From contig JAVYIG010007459.1 of the NCBI GenBank assembly GCA_035222895.1, positions 1 to 64,000 of the forward strand: 64,000 nt of DNA, read 5' to 3'. The notes under the pieces were generated by a model. That model made no database searches and had not been told where the DNA came from. It saw only the letters and a program-made list of their open reading frames with translations. Position numbers and translations under genes: made by a program. This DNA is from Strongylocentrotus droebachiensis (lineage: Eukaryota > Echinodermata > Echinoidea > Camarodonta > Strongylocentrotidae). Shown one piece after another: positions 13,147 to 25,189 of the stretch (the first letter of the stretch is position 1; every line of letters starts with the position of its first letter).

Positions 13147-16100
13147 CTAATGGTGCAGAAAAGGAGAAAGGTCATGGAACAATGCAAAACTCAAGTTTTA
13201 CAATCTGCCGTCCTCGTATGTTGGATATACTTCCTGAAGTTTCAACTGTTATTTACAAATATCATCATAAATTTCGGAACACTGAACCTTCTTTAAAGTA
13301 AAGACTTTTGAAATCATGTTTTTTTTTGGGAAATTGTGTTTAATGTGTCTTATGATCAGTTTTTGATAAAACTGGCAATCTTGGACATAATTATATCCCA
13401 GAAAGTGAGCAATATCAGGATAGAGTAACCTAAGGGGACAATGAACATGCCCATTTAACACGATCGTATACGAATAGGGTATTAATAATGTGCTTGTCAT
13501 GAGTTGATTTTTCGAAAATATTTGACATCTTGTAGTTGTCAATAACGGGGGTCGGACCGCGGAAGATGCCTCCATGCATGATAGGCCTCTGCCTGTCAGC
13601 CTACATAGCTAGCATACTAAATTCCCGGACTAAAAAAGTAGGGAAGTAAATAGCACAGGACATAATACGTCTACAAAGAAGACATCATTTCAAGCACGGC
13701 ATAGTAGATGGCACCTCCTACAAGCTTCCAGTGTAGTTACTTATTCTTCTGTTCAATAACAGAAGAATGGCCAGACCATTTTGGACGGGGGTATGCCGCT
13801 CAAGCCTCGAAACCCCTACCCGTTTTTAAAGGTCATTTGTGGATTTTTTTTCTTGGTAAGGGGTATTTTTGTTATAAATGCGACCCATGTTAAGGGATTT
13901 TTTTTGTGTGAAAAAGTGACCTATTAGAACGGCACACCCCCGTATGGCTTAACATGTGAGTACCCCCTCCCCCGGCTCATGCCCTCCTCTGATGAAACCC
14001 TGGCAAGGTCACTTATTCGGAATGGATCAATCAGTAGCGATTTCTTCACGCCCCCAATAATAATAATGAAAAAAAGACAAAGAAAAAAGAAAAGAAAAAA
14101 GCCCATCTCCCAAACAATGTTCTAGGACCGCTCGTGTGAAAACTCTGCCGTAGATTACTGGCAAAGTCCTATCCCTCACCCTAGTAAAATGCTTGGTCAG
14201 TGATTTCTTCCACCAATTCAGGAATACACCGAAAGCGACGGGGATGAGGATGATGACCAGAGTTGTAACGATGTTGACATAGGGAATGACCGCCTTGTCG
14301 TCGGTCCACACACGGCTATAGATGAAGAGATTGAGGGGCATCATTCCGATAGCAACCGCTGTCGAAGCTGCTGTCATGCACACGCTTTTTGAGAGAAAAA
14401 AAAAAGGGGGGGGGTGTTTAGACATATTCATCCTATTCGCCTTATCTCTAAATTCATTCTAAGAAATTGCGAACATCAGAGTATAGGGACAAAACTTGTA
14501 ATAAACAAAGACAAACGTGTTAGGAGCAAGTAATGAAAATGTTTCTTTTGAAATAATGTTTTCCTTATAGAAATTAATTTTTATCTTTTTCTTCACATTA
14601 AAAAATACCTCGTGACTGAGGTAGAAAGTTTATTTATTTTTTCCAATTTATCATTTAAATGTATATGCTCCGACTGTAAAATCACAAAAAGAGTTGTTTT
14701 ACAAAAAGATGTTCAACTGGATAAAATGTATTAAGCACAAAGACGATTTACTTATATTTGGAGGTGATTGGAACGGTGTACAAGATCCTCAGCTTGATAC
14801 CCGAGGCTGGTCGCAGGTATACAAACCAATTAAGTGGTTACAAAACATTAAAAATAAACTCAAACTGATTGACGTATGGCGGAAAATGAACCCGCAAGGA
14901 AAGCAATTTACATGGCGACAACTATCGTTAGGAATCTATTCTAGACTCGATTATTGGCTTATTTCATCGTCACTATATTGTTACGTTCAAACTACCGATA
15001 TAAGACCTGCCATCAAATGTGATCATTGTGCTGTATCATTAAGATTGAAAATAGATAGCTTTGAAAGGGGGAAAGGTCTTTGGAAGTTTAATAATTCATT
15101 GCTATGTGAAATTGATTTTAAGAACAAAATTAAAAACATCATACAAGCTTTAAAGTCTAACCATAATCGAATGAATGCAAGAACTAAATGGGATATGTGT
15201 AAAATAAAAATACGAGAATTTGCCATGAAGTTTTCTAAACAGAGGCTGAAGGAAAAATCCAATCAGTACAAGAAAATGTATAATGAATATACAGAGGTTT
15301 GCAGAAAAGTTGACAGTAACCATACTAGAGAAGATATAGACAGAATGCTAGAAATAAAGAAAAAGATTGAAAAATGGCACACACATTTATGTAAAGGTGC
15401 ATTTATTAGATCTCGAGAACGATGGATGGAAAAGGGTGAAAAGTCAACCAAGTACTTTCTCAATTTAGAAAAAAGAAATGGGAAAAGAAAGGAATTAGAT
15501 TGTATTACAAACAAAGGGAAAATAATTACTGGAAACGAAAATATTCTTAGAGAAATAACTAAATATTATAGGGAATTGTATTCCAAGCATACATTTAATG
15601 ATATCTCTGATATGAAAAAGTATCTAGAAACAACAAACTTAACTACTCTTTCTGAAGAAGAAGCTTTATTATGTGAAGGACCGATCACAGAGAAAGAATG
15701 TTTTGATGCGTTAAATTCAATGAGAAATAACAAATCTCCAGGCAGTGATGGTCTGACTGCAGAATTTTACAAGTGTTTCTGGGCTGACTTGAAGTGTATG
15801 TTGATCGACAGTTTAAATGAAGGATTTGCAAAACAAGAATTGTCTGAAAGCCAGAAGCAAGCTGTTATAACATTACTGCATAAAAAGGGAGACAAGCGTT
15901 TAGTAGATAACTGGAGACCGATCTCATTGTTAAACATTGACTACAAGATCCTTGCAAAAACGCTTTGTAAACGTTTGCATAATGTAATGAAATTTTAGTC
16001 TCTCCCGATCAGACTGGATACTTAAAACAACGTTCTGCTGTGCAGAATATTCGTCTTGTCTTAGACGTGATTGATTACTGTAACTATGCAAATTCTCCTG

Positions 16101-19100
16101 GTATTTTGATTTTCTTAGATTTCAAAAAGGCTTTTGATAACATCTGTCATGATTTCCTATTTTTGTTATTAGATAGATTTAAGTTCAAAGAAACGTTTAA
16201 ACATTGGGTCAAAACACTCTACAGTAATGCAATAGGCAGAGTTATTAACAACGGCTGGGTCTCTAAGGATTTCAGAATAGATCAAGGTGTAAGACAAGGT
16301 TGTCCGTTATCGGCTCTTCTCTTTATACTGGTTGCCGAAGTTATGGCTGTGAGAATAAAGCAAAATACCAACATAAAAGGTATTAGTATTTCGTTAAAAA
16401 ATCCACCTGTCGTTGAAGAAAATATCAAAATATCTCAATTAGCAGATGACACGGTAATTTTTGTTAACGCTATAGAAGATGGAAACACTGCCATAAAAGA
16501 GGTGAAAACATTTGGGGTCTTAGCAGGGCCAAAACTGAATTTAATGAAAACCAATGTCATGTCAACTTCTTTTCGAGAAGAATGCTTAGATAATTTAGAA
16601 TGGACTAATGAGCCCATTAAATACTTAGGTGTGTACATAACTCAAGGAAAAAAAGAATCGGAAAGTTTAAATTGGAACTTGAAACTGGAGAAAGTAAATT
16701 CGTTGCTGAGAGTTTGGAAAATGAGGAACCTGACATACTATGGGAAAATAACAATCATAAAAACGCTTATTGCTTCCCAATTTGTATATATTGCGACATG
16801 TTTACCAATTCCACAAAAGTTTGTTGTCAACCTAAACAGATTAATTTATAGCTTTCTTTGGGGATCAAAAAGGGAAAAAATAAAAAGAGAGGTTGTTACT
16901 CGCGCTGCAGAGGGGTGGGGTTTAAACATGGTAGATATCCAAACCAAATTCCAATCATTGCAATTATCTTGGTTTTCAAAATATATGAAAGGGGGTAAGT
17001 CGCAATGGAGAATACTTTTTAGATATTGGATCAGTTTTATTCAAGACATACCATTAATTTTGAAAGTAAACTGCTCAAGCAAAGACATGTTCTCGCTATG
17101 TAAGATGTATAAGTTACCAATATTCTATGCTAACTTACTCACATATTGGTGCGAATTAAGATATGTTCATTTCCTGAATGTAAGAGACATATGTAATGAA
17201 ATTCTGTGGTATAACAGTAACATCAAACATGAACGAAATGTTTTATTTTTTAAAAAATGGAATGTAAATGGAATCTGTAAAGTTAGTGATGTATTTGAAA
17301 ACGGACAATGGGTCTCATGCAACACTCTCTTCGAACGTTTAGGTACAAGTTCTTTACTAGATAGCTTCAAACTCTCGAAACTAAAAAGGGCTTTTCCAAA
17401 AGTATGGGTAGAAAAAATAAGAAATAATAATTTTAATCCAATTGCAACAGAAGTTTCTGAAGGAATGTTTGAGATATCGAACTGCGACTTGATTAAATTA
17501 AGTCTCATGAAAGCAAAACACTTTTATATTCTTTTGAATGAGTTCAAAAAAGAAAATCCTCCGGTGTCATTGTTTTGGCAGGAAATACTGCAACTACCAA
17601 ACAATTTTGAGTGGAGGCATGTTTTAGATTTTAAATTAAAAAAGATCAAAGACAACAGAGTAAGACAATTTAATTTCAAACTGCTTCATAAAGTTTTACC
17701 CTTCAAAGACAATCTTTACAAGTGGAAAATTACATCCGATATGCTTTGTACATATTGCAATGAATCAGAATCGTTTATACACATTTTGCTAAGATGTCGC
17801 CAAGTCGCAGTCTTTTGGCAAAAAATTCATCATCTGGTAACGAACTTGTTCCAAAAAGATATTGAGTTAGGAGAAAAAATCATACTAATTGGTTTCAACA
17901 TTGAAGACCCGGAGTTTTTGCTCATGAATGTATTAATTGTTTACGCACAATATGCAATTTATAAGGTGTATATACTTAATCATCTTAGAAGTAAATCCTT
18001 CAATAGTCATTCAATTTGGATGACTTTCAAAAGCGATTTTATGTTTTATGTCAATTGGCAATATAGAAACCAAGAACAATTAATAAGTAATATCAAGATG
18101 AATCTTTCTTAGTTGAACCTTTAACGCATTTATATTCATGCCTTGATCTTTCCCTTCCACTTTCCTTATGTTTCCCCTATTTTAATATATCAGTTTGTTG
18201 ATTGTGAATATATATATATATTGTAATTAAACTCTATGTACAATGTTGTTAAAATGATATAAAGTAATAAAGTGCCTCGTATGAGGAAAAGAGAAAAAAA
18301 AAATCATTTAAAAACGTTTCGGAATCGAACATGAATCGTTACATAGCGTGCATGAGTAAGTTCTTTTCATGTACATTAAGGAACAAACATGAGATCGTCA
18401 CTCTCGTCTGAAAGGCTCATTAGAATGAAAATATCGGTCACTTTCAGAGAAGTTGCTAGATCAAAACTCACGATACATTCGATATCTTTGCCTTTTACTT
18501 TTCTATTCTCTTCTTTTTCTGTACGTCGTGAAGGGGTCGTGATATATTTCTTTGATATTACTTTCATCTTGTTCCTATTGTGTGTGTCTGAGCGCACACA
18601 ATCAAAATAATGAAGACCTTGAAAAGAAACCCTTTTTTGTCATCACTGATATAATTAGAGGGAACATCAGATGAAAAAAAAATCTAATTTTACATCAGAA
18701 GGTGTTATTTCTTTGTAAGATGGGTCACTTTTACGTGCCCTTTTTTATCAGTGGCGCGTCACCGTTGCTGGTTACAGAGTGGAAAGGCTGCGAAAGAGGA
18801 AGGGGTGTGGGAGGGATATCCTTCTCCAATGGTAGGAACCTTTTTTAAAATAATTTTAAACCTTGAAACGGCGCAATTTCATGGACATATCTTTTGAGCG
18901 TGGAACCGACAATGTCACTGTTTAAGTCGGATATGTCCAAAGTAAATATGACTTATGTGCATGTATTATTTAGCCAGTAGGTCAGTTGGACTATGGATTA
19001 GCGTCTCCTTGCATGATTACGTCTGTTTGTGCTTTCGATACATTTCGCTAATTTGCCATTTATTAACGTTTTACTGATTTTGAGTAGACATTCTACGACC

Positions 19101-20555
19101 CATTATTAATAAAAACATGTTTTTTTATTAATCTATATGAAGAAATCTGAGTAGGGAATGGATTATTTTTTGTCAAGAGTCCTTGAGCAAATCTGACGCA
19201 ATTCATTCAGGTGATAATCTAATTTACATACATCTGAAATAACAGGAGAAGTCACTATTAATTTTGATTAAAGATTTCATAACAATCTTACGAAATGCGG
19301 CGCAATCAAGTCGCTTGCATAATTATAGTCGCATATAGTTTGATGCGGAAGTATTTTCTGAACTATTCAGAAACTTTATTTTGTTTAACAACTACTCTTT
19401 TTGAGGAAGGGGGGGGGGGCTTAATCCAGCACACCATTATCTGCATGTAATATTCCAGATTTCCCTACATAAATCTACGTTAATCCACTTACCTGAGGCA
19501 GACATCTCCATCGACCCAGTAGGTGTAGAGATTAGAGAGGGTGCCACCGGGGCAGCAGGCAAGGATTAGAAGGGATAGAGCCCCCGCTGAAGGTAGTTGA
19601 AAGGCTAGTGCAATACAGAAGCCAATCAGGGGCATAAGGACGAACTGGCATAACATACCAATGAAGAAACCAGTTGGACGACGGATCTGTGATATCAAAT
19701 TATGACAACAACGTTGATGATGATAATAATAATAATATTTATAATAATCATCATCATCATACTGCCTTCACCAATACTACTACCACCCCCTACTAATACT
19801 ACTACTACTAATAGTACAATAGGCGGTGTCACACAGAGGCCAAAAATCCGGATTTTAGTTATCCGGATTTGAGTTATCCTCTTAATTGCTGTCTGTCACC
19901 AATTATTATCCCATTAAAAATCCTCTAACGAAGCAAGAAAATTCTCCCTTGAAAGGATTTTTCAAGGGATTTTTTAAGGGATTTTTCTGTGTGACACCGC
20001 CTTATTAATATTAAAAATAATACAAACAAGGGTACCAATAAACAGGCGGGAGCTTTTCTAATATTTTCGCCCCCCCCCCCCGCTAACGGCAAGAAATCGA
20101 CATAGATAAAACTAGTGAAAACTACCCCAAAAGACATGGCGTCATATCAAACATCTCCTATTATTCAAATAGTGAATTTACATTTTTTTAAAGAACAACT
20201 AAACACGCATACACACATATTATGTACAGCACTGCAGTGACAACGCGCATAATATACGACTCGCCCTTCGCTTTTCCCGCACATTCTTGCGCGCGTGCAC
20301 CTTCCCACACCCACACCTCCCTATACCCGACCACACACAAAGCTAAAAACCTGTACTACTTACCGTCTTTCTAAAATCCTTGTAGTTGAGAGTACATCCC
20401 ATGGAGATCATGAGAAAGATCAGGATGATCATGTGGATCACCTTGGTCGCGAGCTTAAGATCCGGACCAGTGTATGGTTCAATCAAGGTTTCGTTCCCCG
20501 TCGTGCTCATCGTCCAGTTCATCATCGTCGTCGGCATCATGGTCGAATCTTCCAT
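12619..20555 (-). CDS. SLC10-family sodium/bile-acid cotransporter, copy A (four coding exons)
   Basis: Exons, in gene order: 20364-20555, 19493-19686, 14180-14384, 12619-13146. Joined, they give about 372 residues without a stop. The product should be a multi-span plasma-membrane symporter that moves bile-acid-like or other organic anions with sodium, as in vertebrate SLC10A1/A2. Visible family marks: two N-glycosylation sites in the short N-terminal ectodomain (NWT, NET), MISMGCTLNYKDF at the first helix end, CCPGGTLSN (about 108-116), GMMPLNLFIYSR, and FETGSQN (about 262-268) with the sodium-site Glu and Gln. The C-tail is long and very acidic (KDVDDEDNDDSDNNESDD). Its start is the ATG 18 bases after a splice acceptor, as in copies B and C. 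Intron 2 holds an antisense LINE. The exact substrate cannot be told. Confidence 0.9.
14180..14384 (-). CDS. SLC10 copy A, coding exon 3
   Basis: Encodes about 68 residues, VCMTAASTAVAIGMMPLNLF onwards, ending LTKHFTR before a GTGAGG donor. Two helices and the YSRVWTDD loop are visible. Same length (205 bp) as in copies B and C. Confidence 0.9.
14660..18302 (+). mobile_element. LINE-A, L1/Tx1-like non-LTR retrotransposon, 5'-truncated
   Basis: Encodes the end of an APE endonuclease (LNVYAPT, GGDWN, SRLDYWLIS, DHCAV) from about 14660 to 15060, a coiled linker, then reverse transcriptase (NWRPISLLNIDYKILAK; LDFKKAFD; GVRQGCPLSALLF; LADDTVIF) and a C-terminal CX2CX7HX4C zinc motif (CTYC...H...C). 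The stop at 15996-15998 comes from loss of one T in a T run; the +2 frame continues as one 690-residue frame to 18112. The RT box is LADD instead of YADD. A ~190-bp AT-rich 3' UTR and an A-rich tail follow. Flanking ATCATTTAAA at 14650-14659 and 18303-18312 is the target duplication. It lies antisense in intron 2 of SLC10 copy A and is inactive because it is truncated. Confidence 0.88.
18313..19490. other. Rest of intron 2 of SLC10 copy A
   Basis: No gene seen. A short G run lies at about 19409-19419. The sequence is otherwise AT-rich without clear repeat structure. Confidence 0.4.
19493..19686 (-). CDS. SLC10 copy A, coding exon 2
   Basis: Encodes about 65 residues starting IRRPTGFFIGMLCQF and including the CCPGGTLSN signature. 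The acceptor is ATATCACAG|ATC and the donor CTCAG|GTAAGT. Ends in phase 2; the split serine is completed by the next exon. Confidence 0.9.
19700..19815. repeat. Trinucleotide-rich microsatellite (ATA/ATC/ACT)n
   Basis: Runs of ATA, ATC and ACT triplets in intron 1 of SLC10 copy A. The following 19820-19995 holds a loose inverted repeat around GGATTTT...AAAAATCC and GTGTCACA/TGTGTGACACCGCC, possibly a small MITE. Confidence 0.6.
20364..20555 (-). CDS. SLC10 copy A, coding exon 1
   Basis: Encodes 64 residues: the glycosylated N-terminus and first helix (KVIHMIILIFLMISMGC). Donor is ACG|GTAAGT, phase 0. An acceptor ending TCGTCAG stands 18 bases upstream of the ATG, so a non-coding exon should lie at higher coordinates. 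Confidence 0.88.
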
Positions 20556-20649
20556 AGTGTCGAGATTAAAGGTCTGACGAAGATGAAGTATTGCAAGAAA
20601 GGAGTGTAGAATTTGCAGACAATATTGTGATATGTATTTTTCTTAAAGA

Positions 20650-21185
20650 TACTATGTCCCTTTTGCAGCCAACGTCAAGTTCTGTAGAACTTTGCAGGAA
20701 TTATGACTATATGTCATGTTTGTCCTATCTGCGAAATTTTAACATTAGCAGTGGCCTAGTATTCAAATTATGCAAGGAAACCCGTTGACCTTCTATACTT
20801 TACTGTCGGACACTATTGAGTGACTGACTGACATCTTTTTTTCTTTGGTAATAATATACTTAAAATGAGCGGTAACAGGTACATGAGCAGTATACATCTA
20901 TAACCCACTTCTTGTAACGGCCAAAATTAAACTGATCGAATCTTTGCACAGCACAAAACATACGACCATTCGGTTAAAGGCTCTGAAAATCAGATTATTA
21001 CTTAGGTGATTGCAATAAATTAAGTCGATTCAACAACTAATATTTGTTATTATCCCACTTAAAGCCATTTTCAAGCCCTTTCGTTTTGAGGGAAGTTCTA
21101 AATTAGTAATGTCTTTCAAATGCCGTTGGAATTTAACCTTTTCACTTTGTTGACCTGCAAATGTGACATAGTACCTTTAAATACC
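20650..21185 (+). repeat. Dispersed repeat family R1, copy 2 (uninterrupted)
   Basis: About 535 bases matching 45110-45590 in the same orientation and 10020-11195 in the opposite orientation. This is the best reference copy because nothing is inserted in it. It stands about 100 bases upstream of coding exon 1 of SLC10 copy A, so that gene's upstream region is partly repeat-derived. Confidence 0.65.
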
Positions 21186-21524
21186 ATTTAGTCTGCCTAC
21201 TCTTTCGCTCATTAATTTGGAGGGACAAAACGTAAAAACCAAAATGATTATAGACAGTTTGTAAATGGAAAGCAGAAACATTGTTAATACTATTGCGTTA
21301 TAAATAGGCAGGACATTCTGACTTATGGATCCTGTCGAAGAGAAGGAGAAGTAATTGTAGTCGTCGTCAACATTGTGGGGCGGTAGGAATACCCCCTTTC
21401 AAACATTATAACCTTGAATCAAGATGACTTTCCAAAATTTGGCCTTTCTCTACACTTTAACATTTCAAACTGGTTTTAGCTTTTGTTTACTAACGTATTT
21501 TGTCCCTTCTTTTATATTATGTTT

Positions 21525-21795
21525 TGTTTTAATCATTCTATCACTTTCTATTTCTGTCCTTCCTTATGTTATTCTTTGTTTCTTCCTTATATCACCTTCT
21601 CTTTCTGTCTTTCCTTATGTTATTCTTTGTTCTTCCTTCTATCACCTTCTCTTTCTGCCTTTTCTTTTGTCATTCTTTGCTTCTTTCTTCTATCACCTTC
21701 TCTTATGTAATTCTTTGTTTCCCTCATTCTATCATTTTCACTTTCTGTCTTTCCTTATATGTTATTCTTTGTTCTTCCTTCTATCACCTTCTGTT
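21525..21795 (+). repeat. Pyrimidine-rich minisatellite, ~55-bp unit
   Basis: Five to six imperfect units carrying TTATGTTATTCTTTGTT and CTTCTATCACCTTCTC. It is C/T-rich on the plus strand. The long open frames here come from the repeats and are not genes. Confidence 0.7.
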
Positions 21796-21839
21796 ACCCC
21801 CCCTCCCCCCCCCCCCTCATTTTTTTTTTGTGCAAAAAA

Positions 21840-22420
21840 AAAGTGCTCTTACCCCCCGGCCGACCGACATTATATACATCTCACCGAGTTCAAACTTCTG
21901 CATTGATATAGTATATGAGGATCGAACGAGAATACCGACACAGCTGACCCGACGAGACGACTCCACCAACAACCCCCCTCTCTCTCTCTCTCTTAGGGTA
22001 CGTTTATGCTCAGCTTTCTCGGGCCAGAATGAGGCATCTGTTACGCGTTTAGTTCAAAACACGGTTGCGTCCTTTCTCATTTTTGTAGAATCACCGAAAA
22101 ACGGCGATCGTAATCGCCGATCGTAAACTCACAAAAAGGTTCGTTTACGATCGGCGATTCTGGGAAGCATAAACGCACAATCATTTGTAAACGCGTTTAA
22201 ATAGGGTCAACGCACTGACCTCTAGTGGGTCTACGTAGCATGCGCAGTGCAGGTTTGCGAATCCAACTGCAAGGCCACCCAGCCAGAATTGCCTGGAGGA
22301 GCCAGAGAAGTGAGCATAAACAGTACACCGTGTAACTGCGATTGCGATGAGCGTTTCAAATCGCTCATTGCCTTCAAAACTGAGCATAAACGTTTACTCC
22401 CACCTCCTCCTCTCGAGCAA
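21840..22420 (+). repeat. Repeat R2, copy 2, interrupted by a MITE
   Basis: 21850-21992 matches 27845-28015 (CGGCCGACCGACA, TATACATCTCACCGA, ATACCGACACAGCTGACCC). The match resumes right after 22393 with TTACTCCCAC-TCCTCCTCTC, so the ~400 bases between are an insertion. Confidence 0.65.
21996..22393. mobile_element. Harbinger-type MITE, 398 bp, with TTA target duplication
   Basis: The left end reads GGGTACGTTTATGCTCAG and the right end CTGAGCATAAACGT. TTA flanks both sides (21993-21995 and 22394-22396). A 3-bp TTA duplication and GGG-initial ends fit PIF/Harbinger. An internal palindrome CGATCGGCGATT-like lies at about 22096-22160. The interior encodes nothing. It is inserted in R2. Confidence 0.6.
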
Positions 22421-22639
22421 TGTAAAGCTCACAGTTTGTTACGTTATAGATGTTATACTAACGTGATATATCAGTTTCAGTTTCAGTTTATTTTCATATT
22501 CCACATGTTGTATAATACATCATTACATTTGGCATGTTACATTCTTGTAATCATTTTTTTGGATGCATTAAATACAAACGAAAAGAATAATACATAAATA
22601 AAGGAAGAAAAATAATGGTGTCTTCTGTTTCTTCTGCTT

Positions 22640-23217
22640 GTTTAAAGTAGTGCTTGCATTTCCATAATTTGATTAAACGAATTCGTTTTCACTGGCTGCC
22701 TGCCGTATTAACAAACGAAATTAACAAAAGACTTAACTCCGTTTCGTTGACAATCAGCCGTAGGCGAAAGACTTCATGCATGGCTGATTGTCAACGAAAC
22801 GGAGTTAAGTTTTTTGTCAATTCTGCTTTTTGCTACGGCAGGCAGCCAGTGAAAACGAATTTGTTTACTAAAATTATGAAAATATAAGGGCTACATTAAA
22901 CAAACAGAACTTTGTCATTCCTTGCTCATTTTTCCTGATTGAGGTGTCATATTGAAAGGGCAGAAACTCAACTTTCTAGAAATGTGATTTTCTCTTTGAA
23001 ATTCAGATACCGCCCGCCAAACGAATTTTCGGTTTCCTCTCTTCAAATTGATTTTAATCACTCATGCGTGAAATATGCATAATAATGAGTTCATCAAATG
23101 AAAGAGGAGGATCTAAGCTTTCCAAATATGTATCATTTATTAATTACAAATGTGATTAAGTTATGATAAAACATCGATAATTCTCGGTTTCGTTTTTTCT
23201 GGGACGCACTGTATAGT
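22640..23217 (-). mobile_element. Mariner-type MITE with internal fold-back, copy 1 (one end lost)
   Basis: On the minus strand it matches 48582 to about 49110: a TIR beginning CAGTGCGTCCCAGAAAAAAC at 23217, then the fold-back with arms at about 22661-22710 and 22835-22885 (ACGAATTCGTTTTCACTGG, TACGGCAGGCAGCC). The second terminal repeat seen in copy 2 is absent at the 22640 side. Confidence 0.65.
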
Positions 23218-23219
23218 GG

Positions 23220-24540
23220 CTTCGATGACGAGAAAGGTTCTTGATTGATAGAGTAATTGTAAGCGAGCTGGCGACATATTTTGATCACATTACGGTGGGT
23301 GAACTTTCAAAAGTCAATTTTTAACGATTTTTGGAGTGTAAAAGTCCATTGGCTAACATTTAGGCTGCTGGACTCTGACGATAGGGGTCGTTGTCCAATG
23401 ACACTATTCGGAGCCATATGTTAGAGATATACACGCACCCACACACATACAAACTCCAGATACTACTCTCCAGATATTTAATTTTGTTTGGGTTGCAAGA
23501 AGACGCCATAAAAGCATCAGACTTTAAACTTGATGATCATCACTTTTTTTTATTCATACGAATAGATATTATGACACAATTGTTTGCATTATATGGCGAC
23601 CATGTCAGATAATTTGGCAGTAACTTGCTTTTATCAGCAATAAAACATTATAAAGATTTTCATTATTGTTATCAAAGGTATCAGAACAAATTAAAAAGAT
23701 CAAGGTCAGACTTTAATTGGCATCATTTAATACCTCTCAGGCAAAGGAACCCATATGACACCATTAAACACTTAAAAGTCCAATTTAGTATCAACACATA
23801 AAATGAACAAAAATCAAAGAAATAATTTAACATGCTTAGTCGTCAATAATATATATATAATATACATGTACGTGTTTCAAGATTTAAGTTTCATTGTCCG
23901 TGTTTATGCAGAAATTTGTTTCCCATCGGTGTAACTTACAATATAACATAGGCATAAATATAATATTGTATGCTGAGAGCTAAGAGAGCTAAGAGTTGAA
24001 CAAGAATGGGTCGACACCCTTCAGCTCTCAACCGACAGTTTACAACAAGAATATTATTCAGATTCACATCATTAATGCATTCATACATAAATAGCAAACT
24101 GATATGAGTAACAATACTGCAAATTCCTCCGATAAAAAAGAGGAAGAGAAAAACAGCTAGAGCGATGCGAGAAAGAAAAGGAAAGAAAAGAGGGACAAAA
24201 GGCAAAAAGTGAGTGAGAGAGAGAGAGAGAGAGAGAGAAAAAAAAGGGGGGGGGTGTAGAAACAAATAAGAGCTGCAAAGACGTTTGGGGATTGTGTACT
24301 ATGAAAAAAACTTCAGATCACAGCTATCTAATCTGATATAGGCCCACTATCAAGGTACATTAACAATTTTAATCAACATTGTGCATTATTGACCTTAGTT
24401 ATGATGAAAATGAGAATTTAAAAACATGAACATTTGTATAAATCTTTACATATTAATGAGAATGAAATAATGTTTTATTAACACACGGAAGCCTCAACAG
24501 TGTTAACACTGTTTTCTCCTTGAGGTCAATAGTTATGTAT
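23220..24540. other. No gene seen; AG microsatellite
   Basis: AT-rich sequence without a convincing frame. A (GA)n/G-run block lies at about 24213-24256. Two short palindromic segments occur (AACAGTGTTAACACTGTTT near 24496-24513). Confidence 0.4.
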
Positions 24541-25185
24541 TGACAATTATATCATAATTATGACGTAGCAATTAACCACTCCTTCCAACCCCAACCCTTT
24601 GCCTGCGACAAACAGTATCGTCTGTGTATCGGGAAGGTTGACAGAAGTCAGTTTTATTAAATAATGGATATTTCTGTCTATGCCTTGTCCTGCCGCGGTT
24701 ACCACCTCCCCCCCCCCCCCCCCGCCCCCATCAAAAATTAACAAGAACAAGCCTGATTAGATATTAACAGTGTCAGTGAGTAAATATACTATCAATTAAC
24801 GTAATACTAGGCTGTACTGCATGTAGACAATGATTTTGTAGATTCCAGACATAGAATTATATAGATAAACATAAAAGAAACTCACGATATATCCCACGTG
24901 AAGCTGAAATACTGCTGTCTACTGCTTCTCGCGCCTTGAGTGGATATGTCCTCACAGTACAGCAGCCGAGCTGGCTTTGCATGCGATTAGTACTATACCT
25001 CGTTCCCCCAGGAACAAATCGACTGAAATCATCTGTCCGCCGATACGTTCCAGGGTCGCCGATCCTATCCGGATGGCTAAGTATTTGTTTATTGTAAATG
25101 TTAAGGAAAGACGTTAAAAAATACAATTAGCAATATTTCTTTATTTGGTGGCATATGCTGATTGCAAATGCGCCACTTCTGACGG
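24541..25185. other. No gene seen; poly-C tract
   Basis: A C-homopolymer run lies at about 24707-24723. An 89-residue minus-strand frame at 24857-25126 matches no family I know and lacks supporting context, so I do not call it a gene. Confidence 0.35.
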
Positions 25186-25189
25186 CAAC

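Noticed and set aside
24857-25126. 89-residue minus-strand frame as a possible 5' exon of SLC10 copy A
   Set aside because: A donor-like GTGAGT is present at one edge, but no family likeness and no matching structure in copies B and C.
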